Assembly (NCBI GenBank): GCA_003551965.1
Contig: PUOC01000199.1
Coordinates: forward strand, 1-41,408
Source: Clostridiales bacterium
GTDB taxonomy: Bacteria > Bacillota > Limnochordia > Darwinibacteriales > B1SED10-159
Reading direction: 5' to 3'
DNA length: 41,408 nt
Below the pieces are notes generated by a model. It did not search any database. It worked only from the letters and a program-made list of their open reading frames with translations, and was not told the origin of the DNA. Shown here one piece after another: positions 16,729 to 24,671 of the stretch. Numbering within the stretch: the stretch's first letter is position 1; each line of letters opens with the position of its first letter. Both the position numbers and the translations under genes were made by a program.

Positions 16729-17829
16729 CTACGTGAATTTGTCATAGAAAACTTCGTCTTCCGTTAGGCCGATCCCCGTCAGGACGTTGATGCAGGCGTT
16801 GATCATACCTGGGCTTCCGCAGAGATAGGCCTGTTTGTTAACGGGGGTTTCGACATATTTGGCCACCACATCGGTGATCAGGCCAACGTCTCCCTGCCAT
16901 GCGTCTTCGGGGGCGGGGTTTGACAGGGCGGGAATATAGCGGAAATTCGGATAGCGTTTTTCCAGGTCCTGGAACAGCTCCACATAGTAGAGGTCCTTTT
17001 TTGTTACAGCTCCGAAGAAAAATGTCATGTTCTTCTCCAGCCCTTGTTCTAGGATATCGAATACCAGAGATTTGATCGGCGCCAAGCCCGAACCGCCTGC
17101 AATAAAGACCAGGTCATCGGCGCCGTCCCGCAGGTAAAAGTCTCCAAACGGCCCGCGCAGAGTGATGGTATCTCCTTCTTTGACATGCTCATGCATGAAG
17201 GTCGTGCAGATGCCGTTGGGAACCAGGCGGATAATGAGATCGACAAAGCCCTTGTCCGAGGGCACAGAAGAGATGGAATATGCCCTCGAAACCGATTCTG
17301 TGACACTGCCGTAGGGTTTGGAATCGATCTGTACATACTGGCCCGGTTTGAAAGCCAGTTCTGCCGGTTCCTCCAGGGCGAAACGGAACTCCTTGATGTC
17401 ATGGGTAAGATCGGTAATTTTTTCTATCCGCGCTTGGTACTGCTCGATATTGAACAGCTCTTCCGGGATATGGATCTCGAGGTCGTGCTTGATCTTGATC
17501 TGGCAGGAGAGACGGACGCCTTCATTGACCTGTTCTTCGCTGAGGTACGGTTCCTCCGTCGGCAGCACAGGCCCAACATCGGAAGCTACCTGTACGGTAC
17601 ATAAGCCGCAGGTTGCCTTGCCGCCGCAGGCAGAGGGGATGAAGATCCTGTTGGCTGCCAAGGCACTGAGAAGCGTCGATCCGCCGTTTACAGTCATCTG
17701 TCTGTTGCCGCCATTGATATCGATCACGCACTCACCATAGTCGTTCAAAAACCGATCGGCGATAACCACAACTACGGCGAGAGCACTGGAGATCAGGGAG
17801 ATGCTGAGTACAGTTTGCACGATTTCCAT
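16729..17829 (-). CDS. nqrF: NADH-oxidising subunit NqrF-like
   Basis: A 366-residue protein with one N-terminal membrane helix (MEIVQTVLSISLISSALAVV), a 2Fe-2S ferredoxin domain (CGGKATCGLC at about 68-77, plus LSCQ near 106), an FAD domain (RAYSISS) and an NAD domain (GGSGLAPIKS, LCGSPGM). This is the complete architecture of NqrF, the NADH dehydrogenase subunit of Na+-NQR, and ends FYDKFT. It delivers electrons from NADH through FAD and 2Fe-2S to the membrane subunits. An ATG at 17847 is in frame, but GGAAGGAGT lies between it and the ATG at 17829, with 7 bases spacing, so 17829 is used. It is the last membrane-complex gene of the operon, 26 bases after nqrE. The usual partner nqrA is absent. 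Confidence 0.92.
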   Translation of the reverse strand: MEIVQTVLSISLISSALAVVVVIADRFLNDYGECVIDINGGNRQMTVNGGSTLLSALAANRIFIPSACGGKATCGLCTVQVASDVGPVLPTEEPYLSEEQVNEGVRLSCQIKIKHDLEIHIPEELFNIEQYQARIEKITDLTHDIKEFRFALEEPAELAFKPGQYVQIDSKPYGSVTESVSRAYSISSVPSDKGFVDLIIRLVPNGICTTFMHEHVKEGDTITLRGPFGDFYLRDGADDLVFIAGGSGLAPIKSLVFDILEQGLEKNMTFFFGAVTKKDLYYVELFQDLEKRYPNFRYIPALSNPAPEDAWQGDVGLITDVVAKYVETPVNKQAYLCGSPGMINACINVLTGIGLTEDEVFYDKFT

Positions 17830-17855
17830 AGACGGAACTCCTTCCATTGTGGCCG

Positions 17856-18455
17856 CTATTGAATCATCAGGGTTCCGGCGAAGCCGATAAACGCCAGAGC
17901 CATGATTCCCGTGATAATGAACGTAATGCCGGGACCGCCCAAGCCTATGGGCAGCTTATTTCTGGCGATCTTCTCTCGGATGGCTGCCAGTGCGCATATG
18001 GCCAGCCACCAGCCCAGCCCGCTGCCCAAACCGAAAAATACGGTCTGCAGAGCCGTGTAATCCCGGATTACCATGAAGAGGCTGATTCCCAGAATAGAGC
18101 AGTTGACGGTGATCAGTGGCAGAAATATGCCCAGCTTAACGTGCAATTCCGGCAGATAGCGATCAAGAGCCATTTCAATGATCTGCACCGAGGCGGCAAT
18201 GACCACGATGAACAGGATGAACCGCAGATACTCGAGGCCCAAAGGGGCAATGACATAATGGTAAAGGAACCAGTTCAATATGGTGGTGACAAGCATGACA
18301 AGGCTGACGGCTTTTCCCAGCCCCGAGGCGGTTTTGTACTCATTGGATACGGAGATGAAAGGGCACATACCTAAGAAATTGGCCAGTACCATGTTGCTGG
18401 TAAAAATCGCGGCGAGCAATATGACGATGGGATGGATAGCTGCAGGGGTTCCCAT
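17856..18455 (-). CDS. nqrE: NqrE/RnfA-family membrane subunit
   Basis: A 199-residue integral membrane protein with six predicted helices, the normal NqrE/RnfA length. Cys31 (LGMCPFISVS) and Cys119 (TVNCSILG) match the pair that, with the equivalent pair in NqrD/RnfE, holds a 2Fe-2S cluster inside the membrane. The frame is open upstream to 18614, but the ATG at 18455 follows TAGGAGGT by 9 bases, and that ribosome binding site overlaps the nqrD stop codon, which shows tight coupling. It is part of the five-gene operon. Family assignment is firm; NqrE and RnfA are hard to separate by eye, and the Nqr name is used because of gene order and nqrF. Confidence 0.92.
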   Translation of the reverse strand: MGTPAAIHPIVILLAAIFTSNMVLANFLGMCPFISVSNEYKTASGLGKAVSLVMLVTTILNWFLYHYVIAPLGLEYLRFILFIVVIAASVQIIEMALDRYLPELHVKLGIFLPLITVNCSILGISLFMVIRDYTALQTVFFGLGSGLGWWLAICALAAIREKIARNKLPIGLGGPGITFIITGIMALAFIGFAGTLMIQ

Positions 18456-18469
18456 ATGAATGCGACCTC

Positions 18470-19120
18470 CTAACGACTGGCCTGCTGGCCAACGGAACTC
18501 GCCGGCGGCGCAGGTTTTTGAGTTTGTTGTCGGGACAGCTGCATGGCGGATGCGGCCCAGACCATCAGCCCAATGATGAAAAAGGCAGCCGGCGGCATGA
18601 CCATAATGGTCCACGTTTCAAATCCGGCAAAATTGACATTGAAGCCCAGGATGGTACCGAAGCCCAACAGCTCACGGATGAAGCTGATAAACAGAATGAC
18701 CAATGTATAACCAACACCGGCCAGAAAACCATCGGCCATGGCCAGCAGGGGCGGGTTCTTTTGTGCGAAGGCCTCGGCCCGGCCCATGATGATGCAGTTG
18801 GTGATGATAAGCCCCACATAGGGCCCTAAAGCACGGCTGACTTCGGGCAGCTGTGCCTGGATAGTAATATCCACGAGGATGACAAAGGCGGCAATGATAA
18901 ATACCTGGGTTATCATCCGGACACGATGGGGAATGAAACTGCGCAGCAGGGAAATGGTCAAGCTAGAGAAGGAAATAACGAAGATCAAACCCAGCCCCAT
19001 GACAAGGGTGTTGATCATCAGGTTGGTCACGGCTAGGATCGAACAGATGCCGAGAATTTGGCGGAGAACTTGGTTCTCGTTCCAGAGGTTGCGTTTGAAA
19101 ATGAGTTTCAATTGATCCAT
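18470..19120 (-). CDS. nqrD: NqrD/RnfE-family membrane subunit
   Basis: A 216-residue polytopic protein. Cys26 (LGICSILAVTN) and Cys109 (IITNCIIMGRAEAFA) are the conserved half of the intramembrane iron-sulfur site. Its ATG overlaps the nqrC stop codon as TAATG, so translation is coupled. The C-terminal tail (SRQQTQKPAPPASS) is polar and Pro-rich, slightly longer than usual. Together with NqrE it forms the electron path and probably the ion path across the membrane. Confidence 0.92.
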   Translation of the reverse strand: MDQLKLIFKRNLWNENQVLRQILGICSILAVTNLMINTLVMGLGLIFVISFSSLTISLLRSFIPHRVRMITQVFIIAAFVILVDITIQAQLPEVSRALGPYVGLIITNCIIMGRAEAFAQKNPPLLAMADGFLAGVGYTLVILFISFIRELLGFGTILGFNVNFAGFETWTIMVMPPAAFFIIGLMVWAASAMQLSRQQTQKPAPPASSVGQQASR

Positions 19121-19713
19121 TACAGCTCTCCCTCCAATGTCTCCACGGCGTTGGACGCGGAACGCCCGATGATATCGATAACAGCATTGGACGTGGATGT
19201 TGCACCGGTGATCGAGTCTATCTTCCGGTCTCCGTCGTCATCGGTAAGAACGGGCTGTCCGTCTTCAATGGGAATGTTTCTGTACTGCTCCTTATACCAT
19301 TCTTCATCGATGCGGCTTCCCAAGCCCGGGGTTTCGTTGTGCTCCGTAAACTCTACCCCAAGGAGGCCATCCAGATCCGAGGATAATCCCATGTAGCCGC
19401 GTATCAAACCCCAAAGCCCGGATCCTTGGAAGGGCACGGCATAACCCGTGGTGACCTGGCTTTGGTCATACTGAACAAACAGATCGATGCCGTCAACGGA
19501 TGCCGTCCGAATCTGTTCAGCAAAAGCTTGCTCGACGTCAGCGTCGGTTTGGAAGGGTATGTTCAACACATAGAGCACCGCACGCTTTTGGGCAAGTTCT
19601 TCATTGCGTTCGATCTGGGGCAGAAAAAAGGCGTTGGCCCCGGCTAAGATCGTGGTCAGTACGGCGCTGAGCAAAAACACAAAGACCACGGAATAGATAT
19701 ATTCTTTCTTCAT
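19120..19713 (-). CDS. nqrC: NqrC/RnfG-family covalent-flavin subunit
   Basis: A 197-residue protein: one N-terminal membrane helix (MKKEYIYSVVFVFLLSAVLTT) and an extracytoplasmic FMN-binding domain. The flavinylation motif is DSITGATST at residues 166-174, with Thr172 the expected covalent FMN site. A longer open frame reaches 20070, but ATG at 19713 overlaps the nqrB stop codon as ATGA and begins the family-typical helix, so it is used. The flavin transferase ApbE needed to attach FMN is not encoded in this window and must lie elsewhere. Confidence 0.92.
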   Translation of the reverse strand: MKKEYIYSVVFVFLLSAVLTTILAGANAFFLPQIERNEELAQKRAVLYVLNIPFQTDADVEQAFAEQIRTASVDGIDLFVQYDQSQVTTGYAVPFQGSGLWGLIRGYMGLSSDLDGLLGVEFTEHNETPGLGSRIDEEWYKEQYRNIPIEDGQPVLTDDDGDRKIDSITGATSTSNAVIDIIGRSASNAVETLEGEL

Positions 19714-20678
19714 GATGCCACCTTCTCTCTTGGCGCCGCGGATTTGAGCCGCCGATCGGCCCATTCTTTGGCATGCCGGTCCAGGAACGGCCCAAAGGTA
19801 TTGGCAATCAGTATGGCGAACATAGCTCCTTCGGCGAAGTTGCCGTACGCCCGGATGATGATTGTCAGCGCTCCGATCAGAAGTCCATAGAGAATGCGGG
19901 CAGTTTCTTGACGGGGAGCGGATATGGGGTCTGTAGCCATGAAAACAGCGGCGAAGAGAAAACCACCGGTCACCATAGCTGCCGCCGGATGCAACGTCAT
20001 ATCCCCTAGCAGGTACACCAGGGTCCCAATGCCTAGAAATCCGACGGCCGTTGAGCCCATAATCTTCCACGACGCTGTTTTCGTGACGATCAAGTACGCC
20101 GCTGCAGCCGCGATCAGCAGAGCACTGGTTTCGCCGGCGGAACCGGGAATTGTGCCGAGCAGACGCGGCAGAAACCCAATCTCTGCCAGTCCAAATCCCA
20201 ATGGAGTGGCCGCGGTGATGGTGTCAGCTGCTCCGGCATAGGCCGTTATCCCCCCTGGCAGTCCGGTAAATGGCTGGCTCCAGAGATTGGTCATGGAAGC
20301 GGGGAAGGAAATAAAAATGAAGCAGCGGCCGAGGATGGCAGGATTAAAGACATTCTTTCCAAACCCACCGAAAATGCCTTTGCCGAAGAAGATCCCGAAT
20401 ACAATGCCGAGCACCGCTGTCCAGAAGGGCACCGCCGGAGGCAGGGTGAGGGCATAGAGAAAGCAAGAGACCAGGACAGCTTCTGAAACCTTCGAATTAC
20501 CTTGGTACCAGCGCTGGATAACAACGTATTCGGTGGCGATGCCCGCTGCCGTTACGACAACGAGCAGCAGAAGTACCCTCCAACCAAAGAGGTATACGGA
20601 AAAAGCCAAGAGGGGAAGCAAACTGTACAGAACCCGGCGCATAAGGTCCTGTTTCATAAAGGTCTGTGTCCACTGCAA
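19710..20678 (-). CDS. nqrB: NqrB/RnfD-family membrane subunit
   Basis: A 322-residue integral membrane protein of the NqrB/RnfD family (GKNVFNPA at about 108-115 is diagnostic). The second covalent-FMN motif reads DTITAATPLG, with Thr158 as the likely attachment residue; the usual S/T-G-A-T has Ala in place of Gly. Its length is closer to RnfD than to NqrB of Na+-NQR, which carries an N-terminal extension. TTG at 20678 is chosen because AAGGAGG lies 9 bases upstream; the ATG at 20657 has none. It opens the operon. No nqrA or rnfC precedes it: upstream is a promoter region and then a divergent gene. Confidence 0.9.
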   Translation of the reverse strand: MQWTQTFMKQDLMRRVLYSLLPLLAFSVYLFGWRVLLLLVVVTAAGIATEYVVIQRWYQGNSKVSEAVLVSCFLYALTLPPAVPFWTAVLGIVFGIFFGKGIFGGFGKNVFNPAILGRCFIFISFPASMTNLWSQPFTGLPGGITAYAGAADTITAATPLGFGLAEIGFLPRLLGTIPGSAGETSALLIAAAAAYLIVTKTASWKIMGSTAVGFLGIGTLVYLLGDMTLHPAAAMVTGGFLFAAVFMATDPISAPRQETARILYGLLIGALTIIIRAYGNFAEGAMFAILIANTFGPFLDRHAKEWADRRLKSAAPREKVAS

Positions 20679-20715
20679 GAATGACTGCCTCCTTCTTTCA
20701 CACGGCCAGCTAAGC

Positions 20716-20746
20716 CTGTAATAATAACTATACTAATATTATACAG
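20716..20746 (-). promoter_or_regulatory. promoter with AT-rich dyad before the nqr-like operon
   Basis: On the minus strand a TATAAT (20738-20743) starts an AT-rich imperfect dyad: CTGTATAATA on one side and TATTATTACAG on the other (20716-20746). The -35 region is weak (TAGGAG at 17 bases), which suits an activated or repressed promoter. The dyad may be a repressor site; its identity is unknown. Confidence 0.45.
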
Positions 20747-21007
20747 TACGGTTCTAACTCCTCCTAAATTAGTTAATTACTTTTATTTTATTGCTGTACC
20801 TTGTTTTGGAAATTTATTTTCCGGCCTGCTCCAAGACGAGGGTGTCACCGAGCGAAATTGATCCAGGGTTATGATAATTTATGGCGAAGGCAGAGAAGCA
20901 GATGGATGCTTGTTCTCTGCTCTGCCCGTCCGGCCGCGGCTTTGAAGAACCATGCCGGCGGGCCTAAGGCTTGCGGGAACCAGCAGCCTAGATAGGGAGG
21001 TGTTTCC
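20747..21007. other. AT-rich divergent spacer
   Basis: Remainder of the 329-base gap between nqrB and the SDR gene. It is clearly more AT-rich at 20750-20830 than the flanks, and should carry the plus-strand promoter for the SDR operon, though no consensus pair is clear. Confidence 0.4.
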
Positions 21008-21808
21008 TTGCCAGAACAGCCCACAGCAATTGTCACGGGCGGGGCGGTGGGTATTGGCCATGCCATATCCTGTCAGCTGACAGCCGATGGATATCAGGTG
21101 GTTGCCTTTTCCCGCTCTCCGCAGGACCAGGTCCAGCAGGCCTTAAATGATATCGCGCAGTATGGTCTTAAGCCGGGGTACATCCAGGGCAGTATCGCCG
21201 AGAAGGGCGATCGTGAGCGCCTGCTGCAGCGGGTCATGGAAGTTCACGGCCATGTGGACCTGTTGGTCAACAATGCCGGTGTTGCTCCGCCAAGACGCCT
21301 GGATCTTTTGGACACTACGGAAGAAAATTTCGATTTTGTCATGGACGTCAATCTCAAAGGAACATTTTTCCTCACCCAGGCCATTGCCCGCGTTATGATT
21401 GCCCAGCAGCAGCGAAGGCAGAGCGAAACGGAAGGCCCAGGTCCCAAACAGGGGCCCAAAATTATCAACATATCATCGATTTCAGCCTATACATCTTCCG
21501 TCAACCGCGGCGAATACTGCATTTCCAAAGCGGGGATCGGGATGATTACCCAGTTGTTTGCCCACCGGCTTGCGGAACACGGCATTGGCGTGTTCGAAAT
21601 CCGTCCCGGGATCACCGATACGCAGATGACAGAAAACGTCAGAGAGAAGTATGATCGCCTCATTGCCGGGGGTTTGACGCCGATTCAGCGCTGGGGCCTG
21701 CCCGAGGATGTGGCCAATGCTGTTATGGTGATTTGTTCGGGCCGGCTTAGTTTTTCCACCGGTGAGACCATTAACGTCGATGGCGGTTTTCACCTGCGGC
21801 GGTTATAG
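21008..21808 (+). CDS. short-chain dehydrogenase/reductase (3-ketoacyl-ACP reductase type)
   Basis: A 266-residue classical SDR: cofactor loop VTGGAVGIGHA at the N-terminus, NNAG (about 90), catalytic Ser in NISSISAY, the YxxxK pair in YCISKAG, and the C-terminal GETINVDGGFHLRRL. The fold and length are typical. Annotated relatives are often called 3-ketoacyl-ACP reductases, but the neighbours (sugar isomerase-like, hydroxyacid dehydrogenase, sugar-acid dehydratase and aldolase) suggest oxidation or reduction of a sugar or sugar acid. An insertion between NVNLKGTFFLTQAIARVMI and the catalytic Ser (QQQRRQSETEGPGPKQGPK) is longer than usual. TTG at 21008 follows GGGAGGTG. First gene of a three-gene plus-strand operon. 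Confidence 0.88.
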   Translation: MPEQPTAIVTGGAVGIGHAISCQLTADGYQVVAFSRSPQDQVQQALNDIAQYGLKPGYIQGSIAEKGDRERLLQRVMEVHGHVDLLVNNAGVAPPRRLDLLDTTEENFDFVMDVNLKGTFFLTQAIARVMIAQQQRRQSETEGPGPKQGPKIINISSISAYTSSVNRGEYCISKAGIGMITQLFAHRLAEHGIGVFEIRPGITDTQMTENVREKYDRLIAGGLTPIQRWGLPEDVANAVMVICSGRLSFSTGETINVDGGFHLRRL

Positions 21809-21884
21809 GGTGCACAAAAACCAGCGGCCGTTGACGGCTGGCTCCAGTACCGTAACTGTACAGCGGCGGGAAGGGAGAAGATTT

Positions 21885-22658
21885 ATGATCTATGCAGGAT
21901 TGGTTTCCGTGACGTTTCGGCAGTTGAAGCCGGAGGACATCATTGAGCTGGCCGTCGAGGCAGGCATGGACGGCATTGAATGGGGCGGTGACGTTCATGT
22001 GCCCCATGGCGACGTGGGTACCGCGGAGCGAGTCAAGAAGATGACTGAACAAGCTGGCCTGCGGATTGCTGCCTACGGCTCTTATTTCCGTTTCACCGAA
22101 ACTCCCGGCTTTGATGAGGCACTGGCTTCGGCTAAGGCTTTGGGGGCGCCGCTGATTCGGGTCTGGGCTGGCAACCTGGGATCGGAAGAGGCCGATCAAA
22201 GCTGGCGGGACTATGTGGCCCGCAAATCTTGGGATATTGCAGAACAAGCTGCCGAAACAGGTATCGCCGTGGCCTATGAGTACCACGGCAAAACACTGAC
22301 CGATACGCCGGAATCGGCCGAGGCTCTGCTCCGGTCAGCGAACCACCCTAATCTGCACAGCTATTGGCAGCCACTGCCCGATCATGCGGCAGAAGAACGG
22401 CTGCCGTCATTGCGGGATGTCCGCCCATGGCTTTCCCATCTGCATGTGTATCATTGGCTGGGACGGGACCGGCGGCCGTTGGAGGAAGGGCGCGGCCCTT
22501 GGCTGTCGTATCTGCGGGAAGCTTCCAAGGCCCCGGGCCAACGCTTCGCGAGCTTGGAGTTCGTCAAAGATGATGACCCGGCGCAGTTTCTGCAGGATGC
22601 GGCAGTACTTAAGGAAATGCTCGCCGCGGTCCATGGCGGCGAGCATCTTTCGGAGTGA
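21885..22658 (+). CDS. sugar phosphate isomerase/epimerase-family TIM barrel
   Basis: A 257-residue protein of the xylose isomerase-like TIM barrel family: MIYAGLVSVTFRQLKPEDIIELAVEAGMDGIEWGGDVHVPHGD at the start, YEYHGKTLTDTPE with the first metal-ligand Glu, HLHVYHW, and SLEFVKDDD with the last Glu. Members are metal-dependent epimerases or isomerases of free or phosphorylated sugars, or inositol-pathway dehydratases. The frame is open from 21762, overlapping the SDR gene, but ATG at 21885 after GGGAGAAG gives a family-typical start. A hairpin-forming GC-rich sequence (21821-21841) lies in the 76-base gap after the SDR gene. Second gene of the operon. Confidence 0.85.
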   Translation: MIYAGLVSVTFRQLKPEDIIELAVEAGMDGIEWGGDVHVPHGDVGTAERVKKMTEQAGLRIAAYGSYFRFTETPGFDEALASAKALGAPLIRVWAGNLGSEEADQSWRDYVARKSWDIAEQAAETGIAVAYEYHGKTLTDTPESAEALLRSANHPNLHSYWQPLPDHAAEERLPSLRDVRPWLSHLHVYHWLGRDRRPLEEGRGPWLSYLREASKAPGQRFASLEFVKDDDPAQFLQDAAVLKEMLAAVHGGEHLSE

Positions 22659-22701
22659 TGCAGTACAGTGGAACCGAACAAGTAGAGGGGAGACAGCAGA
22701 C

Positions 22702-23691
22702 GTGTTAAACGGATTATATATTTTATCGGACGACAGCTATGACAAGATTTACGGTCCCTCCGAACGCGAGGACATCGCCCAGCTGGTGACAGTCAAAGGC
22801 CAGATCAACCGAGAAACCGCTGTTTCGCATCTGGATATGCTCCGTGATGTGGATCTGATCTTCTCCGGTTGGGGCGGGCCAAAATTCACAGAAGAATTCC
22901 TTGCCGCAGCGCCGAATCTGCAGGCGGTCTTCTATGGTGCGGGGTCCTGCAAGGCCTTGGTTACCGATGCCTTTTGGCGGCGGGGCCTTACCATAACCAC
23001 CGCTTATGCAGCCAACGCGGTTCCGGTGGCAGAGTTTACATTGGCGCAGATTATTTTCTGCTTGAAATCGGGATGGGATTATGCCCTGTCCATCAAGCGT
23101 AAAGGCGCCTATAAACGCAAAGGCCATGGGGTAGGAACCTATGGTTCCAAGGTGGGCTTGGTATCCTTGGGTATGATTGGGCGCAAAACCTGTGAGCTTT
23201 TGCAGTGTCTGGACACGGAAGTCCTGGCCTATGATCCTTTCGTTTCCGAAGGAGACGCAGAAAAGCTGGGTGTCACCCTATGTTCTCTAGAAGAGCTATT
23301 TGCCCAGTGCGACGTGGTCTCTCTGCATACACCATGGCTGAAGGAAACGGAAAACATGATCGGCCGCGAGCTGTTGGCTTCCATGAAAGAAAATGCTGCA
23401 CTGATCAACACAGCCCGCGGCGCGGTGGTCAATGAGCCGGAGATGATCTCGGTACTGCAGGAACGTCCGGATCTTTATGCGGTGTTGGATGTGACCTATC
23501 CGGAGCCGCCGGCCCCTGATTCGCCGCTTTATACGCTGCCGAATGTGGTGCTCACCCCTCACATTGCCGGGTCCATGAACGACGAATGCCGCCGCATGGG
23601 CCGCTATATGGTGGAAGAACTGCAGCGCTATCTGGCTGGGGAGCCGCTGCAGTGGGCCGTAGACCAGGAGCAGATAGCCTTGATGGCATAG
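22702..23691 (+). CDS. D-isomer-specific 2-hydroxyacid dehydrogenase
   Basis: A 329-residue NAD(P)-dependent dehydrogenase. The Rossmann loop is VGLVSLGMIGRK (about 155-166), and the catalytic triad residues are recognisable: Arg in NTARGAVVNE, Glu in VTYPEPPAPD, and His in LTPHIAGSMND. Members interconvert 2-keto acids and D-2-hydroxy acids (glyoxylate, hydroxypyruvate, phosphoglycerate). GTG at 22702 follows GGGGAG by 9 bases; the frame upstream to 22384 overlaps the isomerase gene and is not used. It is 43 bases after the isomerase gene, last in the operon, and faces the aldolase gene across a shared terminator. In this context it may reduce the keto-acid or aldehyde product of the aldolase; inference. 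Confidence 0.88.
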   Translation: MLNGLYILSDDSYDKIYGPSEREDIAQLVTVKGQINRETAVSHLDMLRDVDLIFSGWGGPKFTEEFLAAAPNLQAVFYGAGSCKALVTDAFWRRGLTITTAYAANAVPVAEFTLAQIIFCLKSGWDYALSIKRKGAYKRKGHGVGTYGSKVGLVSLGMIGRKTCELLQCLDTEVLAYDPFVSEGDAEKLGVTLCSLEELFAQCDVVSLHTPWLKETENMIGRELLASMKENAALINTARGAVVNEPEMISVLQERPDLYAVLDVTYPEPPAPDSPLYTLPNVVLTPHIAGSMNDECRRMGRYMVEELQRYLAGEPLQWAVDQEQIALMA

Positions 23692-23713
23692 CCGCAGGCA
23701 GACGCACGCGAAT

Positions 23714-23750
23714 GCAGGGCGGCTTTCCCGTGACCGAGAAGCCGCCCTGC
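23714..23750. terminator. bidirectional terminator between convergent operons
   Basis: A perfect 12-bp GC-rich stem (23714-23725 with 23739-23750) and a 13-base loop, between the hydroxyacid dehydrogenase stop (23691) and the aldolase stop (23753). Neither side has a long U-run. Confidence 0.6.
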
Positions 23751-23752
23751 GT

Positions 23753-24646
23753 TCAGAGAAGTCCTGCCCGCTCCAGGACAGTTTTGACCGCTGTCCCGCC
23801 ATCGGCGGTGATCTCCGGTGAAGGGAAGGAACAGTGCTCTGGGATGGCTAGGCCCCGCAGAGTCATGGCCCGTTTAATGAAAGGGACAAAGGGCATTCCC
23901 ATGAGATACAAACTCATGAGCTGGTCGATCTGTTTTTGAATGGCCGTGACACAGGTTAGGTCATCCTCTTTGAAGGCGTTTATCCAGGCGCTGCAAAGTT
24001 CCGGGGCCAAGTTGGAGAGGCCCCCGATACAGCCGCTGCCCCCGGCCATAACATTGTGGACGAAGTGATCGTCAAAGCCTGAATAGACCTGAAAATCGGG
24101 GAATTCAGGGCGGATCAGTTTGATCAGTTCTCGGGTATGGTTCATGGACGCAACGCTGTCTTTGTAGCCGACGATATTGGAGTGCTTGCGAACGAGGTTT
24201 AGCGCCACTGTGGGAGAAAGGTCATAGCCGGTCCGGTCAGGGAAGTTGTAGAGGTAGACCCGGCCGGCGCAGCGCGGCACAACGTAGTCGTAGTAGGCCT
24301 CAACGCTTTCGTCGGCGAGACTGAAGAAATACGGGGGCAAAACCATTACTGCGTCGGCTCCTTGGCTGTAGGCAAAGTCCGCCAATTCCAGGGTTTCTTC
24401 GACTCGAGTGCTGGCTGCTCCCACGATAACGGGAATCCTTCCTTCGATGCAGCCGACGGCCAGGCGGATCAGTTCCCGCTTTTGGCCCATGGACATGGCG
24501 AAAAATTCACCGATGCTTCCCAAGACCAGAACACCGCTGACGCCACCTCTCAATAGGTGATCATAAACCAGCTTCTGCGCTTCTCCATCCAGGTTTCCCT
24601 GCCCGTCAAAGGTTGTTACAGCTGGGGTCAGATATTGAGGTTTCAT
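23753..24646 (-). CDS. DapA-family (dihydrodipicolinate synthase/NAL) aldolase
   Basis: A 297-residue class I aldolase fold. GSIGEF replaces the usual G-T-T-G-E pyruvate-carboxylate loop, YLYNFPDRTGYDL holds the catalytic Tyr, and IVGYKDS holds the Schiff-base Lys. The family includes lysine-pathway DapA, N-acetylneuraminate lyase and 2-keto-3-deoxy-sugar-acid aldolases; the partner dehydratase gene immediately upstream makes a 2-keto-3-deoxy acid the likeliest substrate (splitting to pyruvate plus an aldehyde). ATG at 24646 follows GGAAGGAG; the in-frame extension to 24706 would overlap the dehydratase gene and is rejected. It starts 25 bases after the dehydratase stop, so the two are one operon. 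Confidence 0.88.
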   Translation of the reverse strand: MKPQYLTPAVTTFDGQGNLDGEAQKLVYDHLLRGGVSGVLVLGSIGEFFAMSMGQKRELIRLAVGCIEGRIPVIVGAASTRVEETLELADFAYSQGADAVMVLPPYFFSLADESVEAYYDYVVPRCAGRVYLYNFPDRTGYDLSPTVALNLVRKHSNIVGYKDSVASMNHTRELIKLIRPEFPDFQVYSGFDDHFVHNVMAGGSGCIGGLSNLAPELCSAWINAFKEDDLTCVTAIQKQIDQLMSLYLMGMPFVPFIKRAMTLRGLAIPEHCSFPSPEITADGGTAVKTVLERAGLL

Positions 24647-24671
24647 TAAGACCGCTCCTTCCACAGTGGGT

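Noticed and set aside
19714-20070. Extension of nqrC upstream to 20070
   Set aside because: It overlaps nqrB out of frame; ATG 19713 forms the ATGA overlap and begins the family-typical membrane helix.
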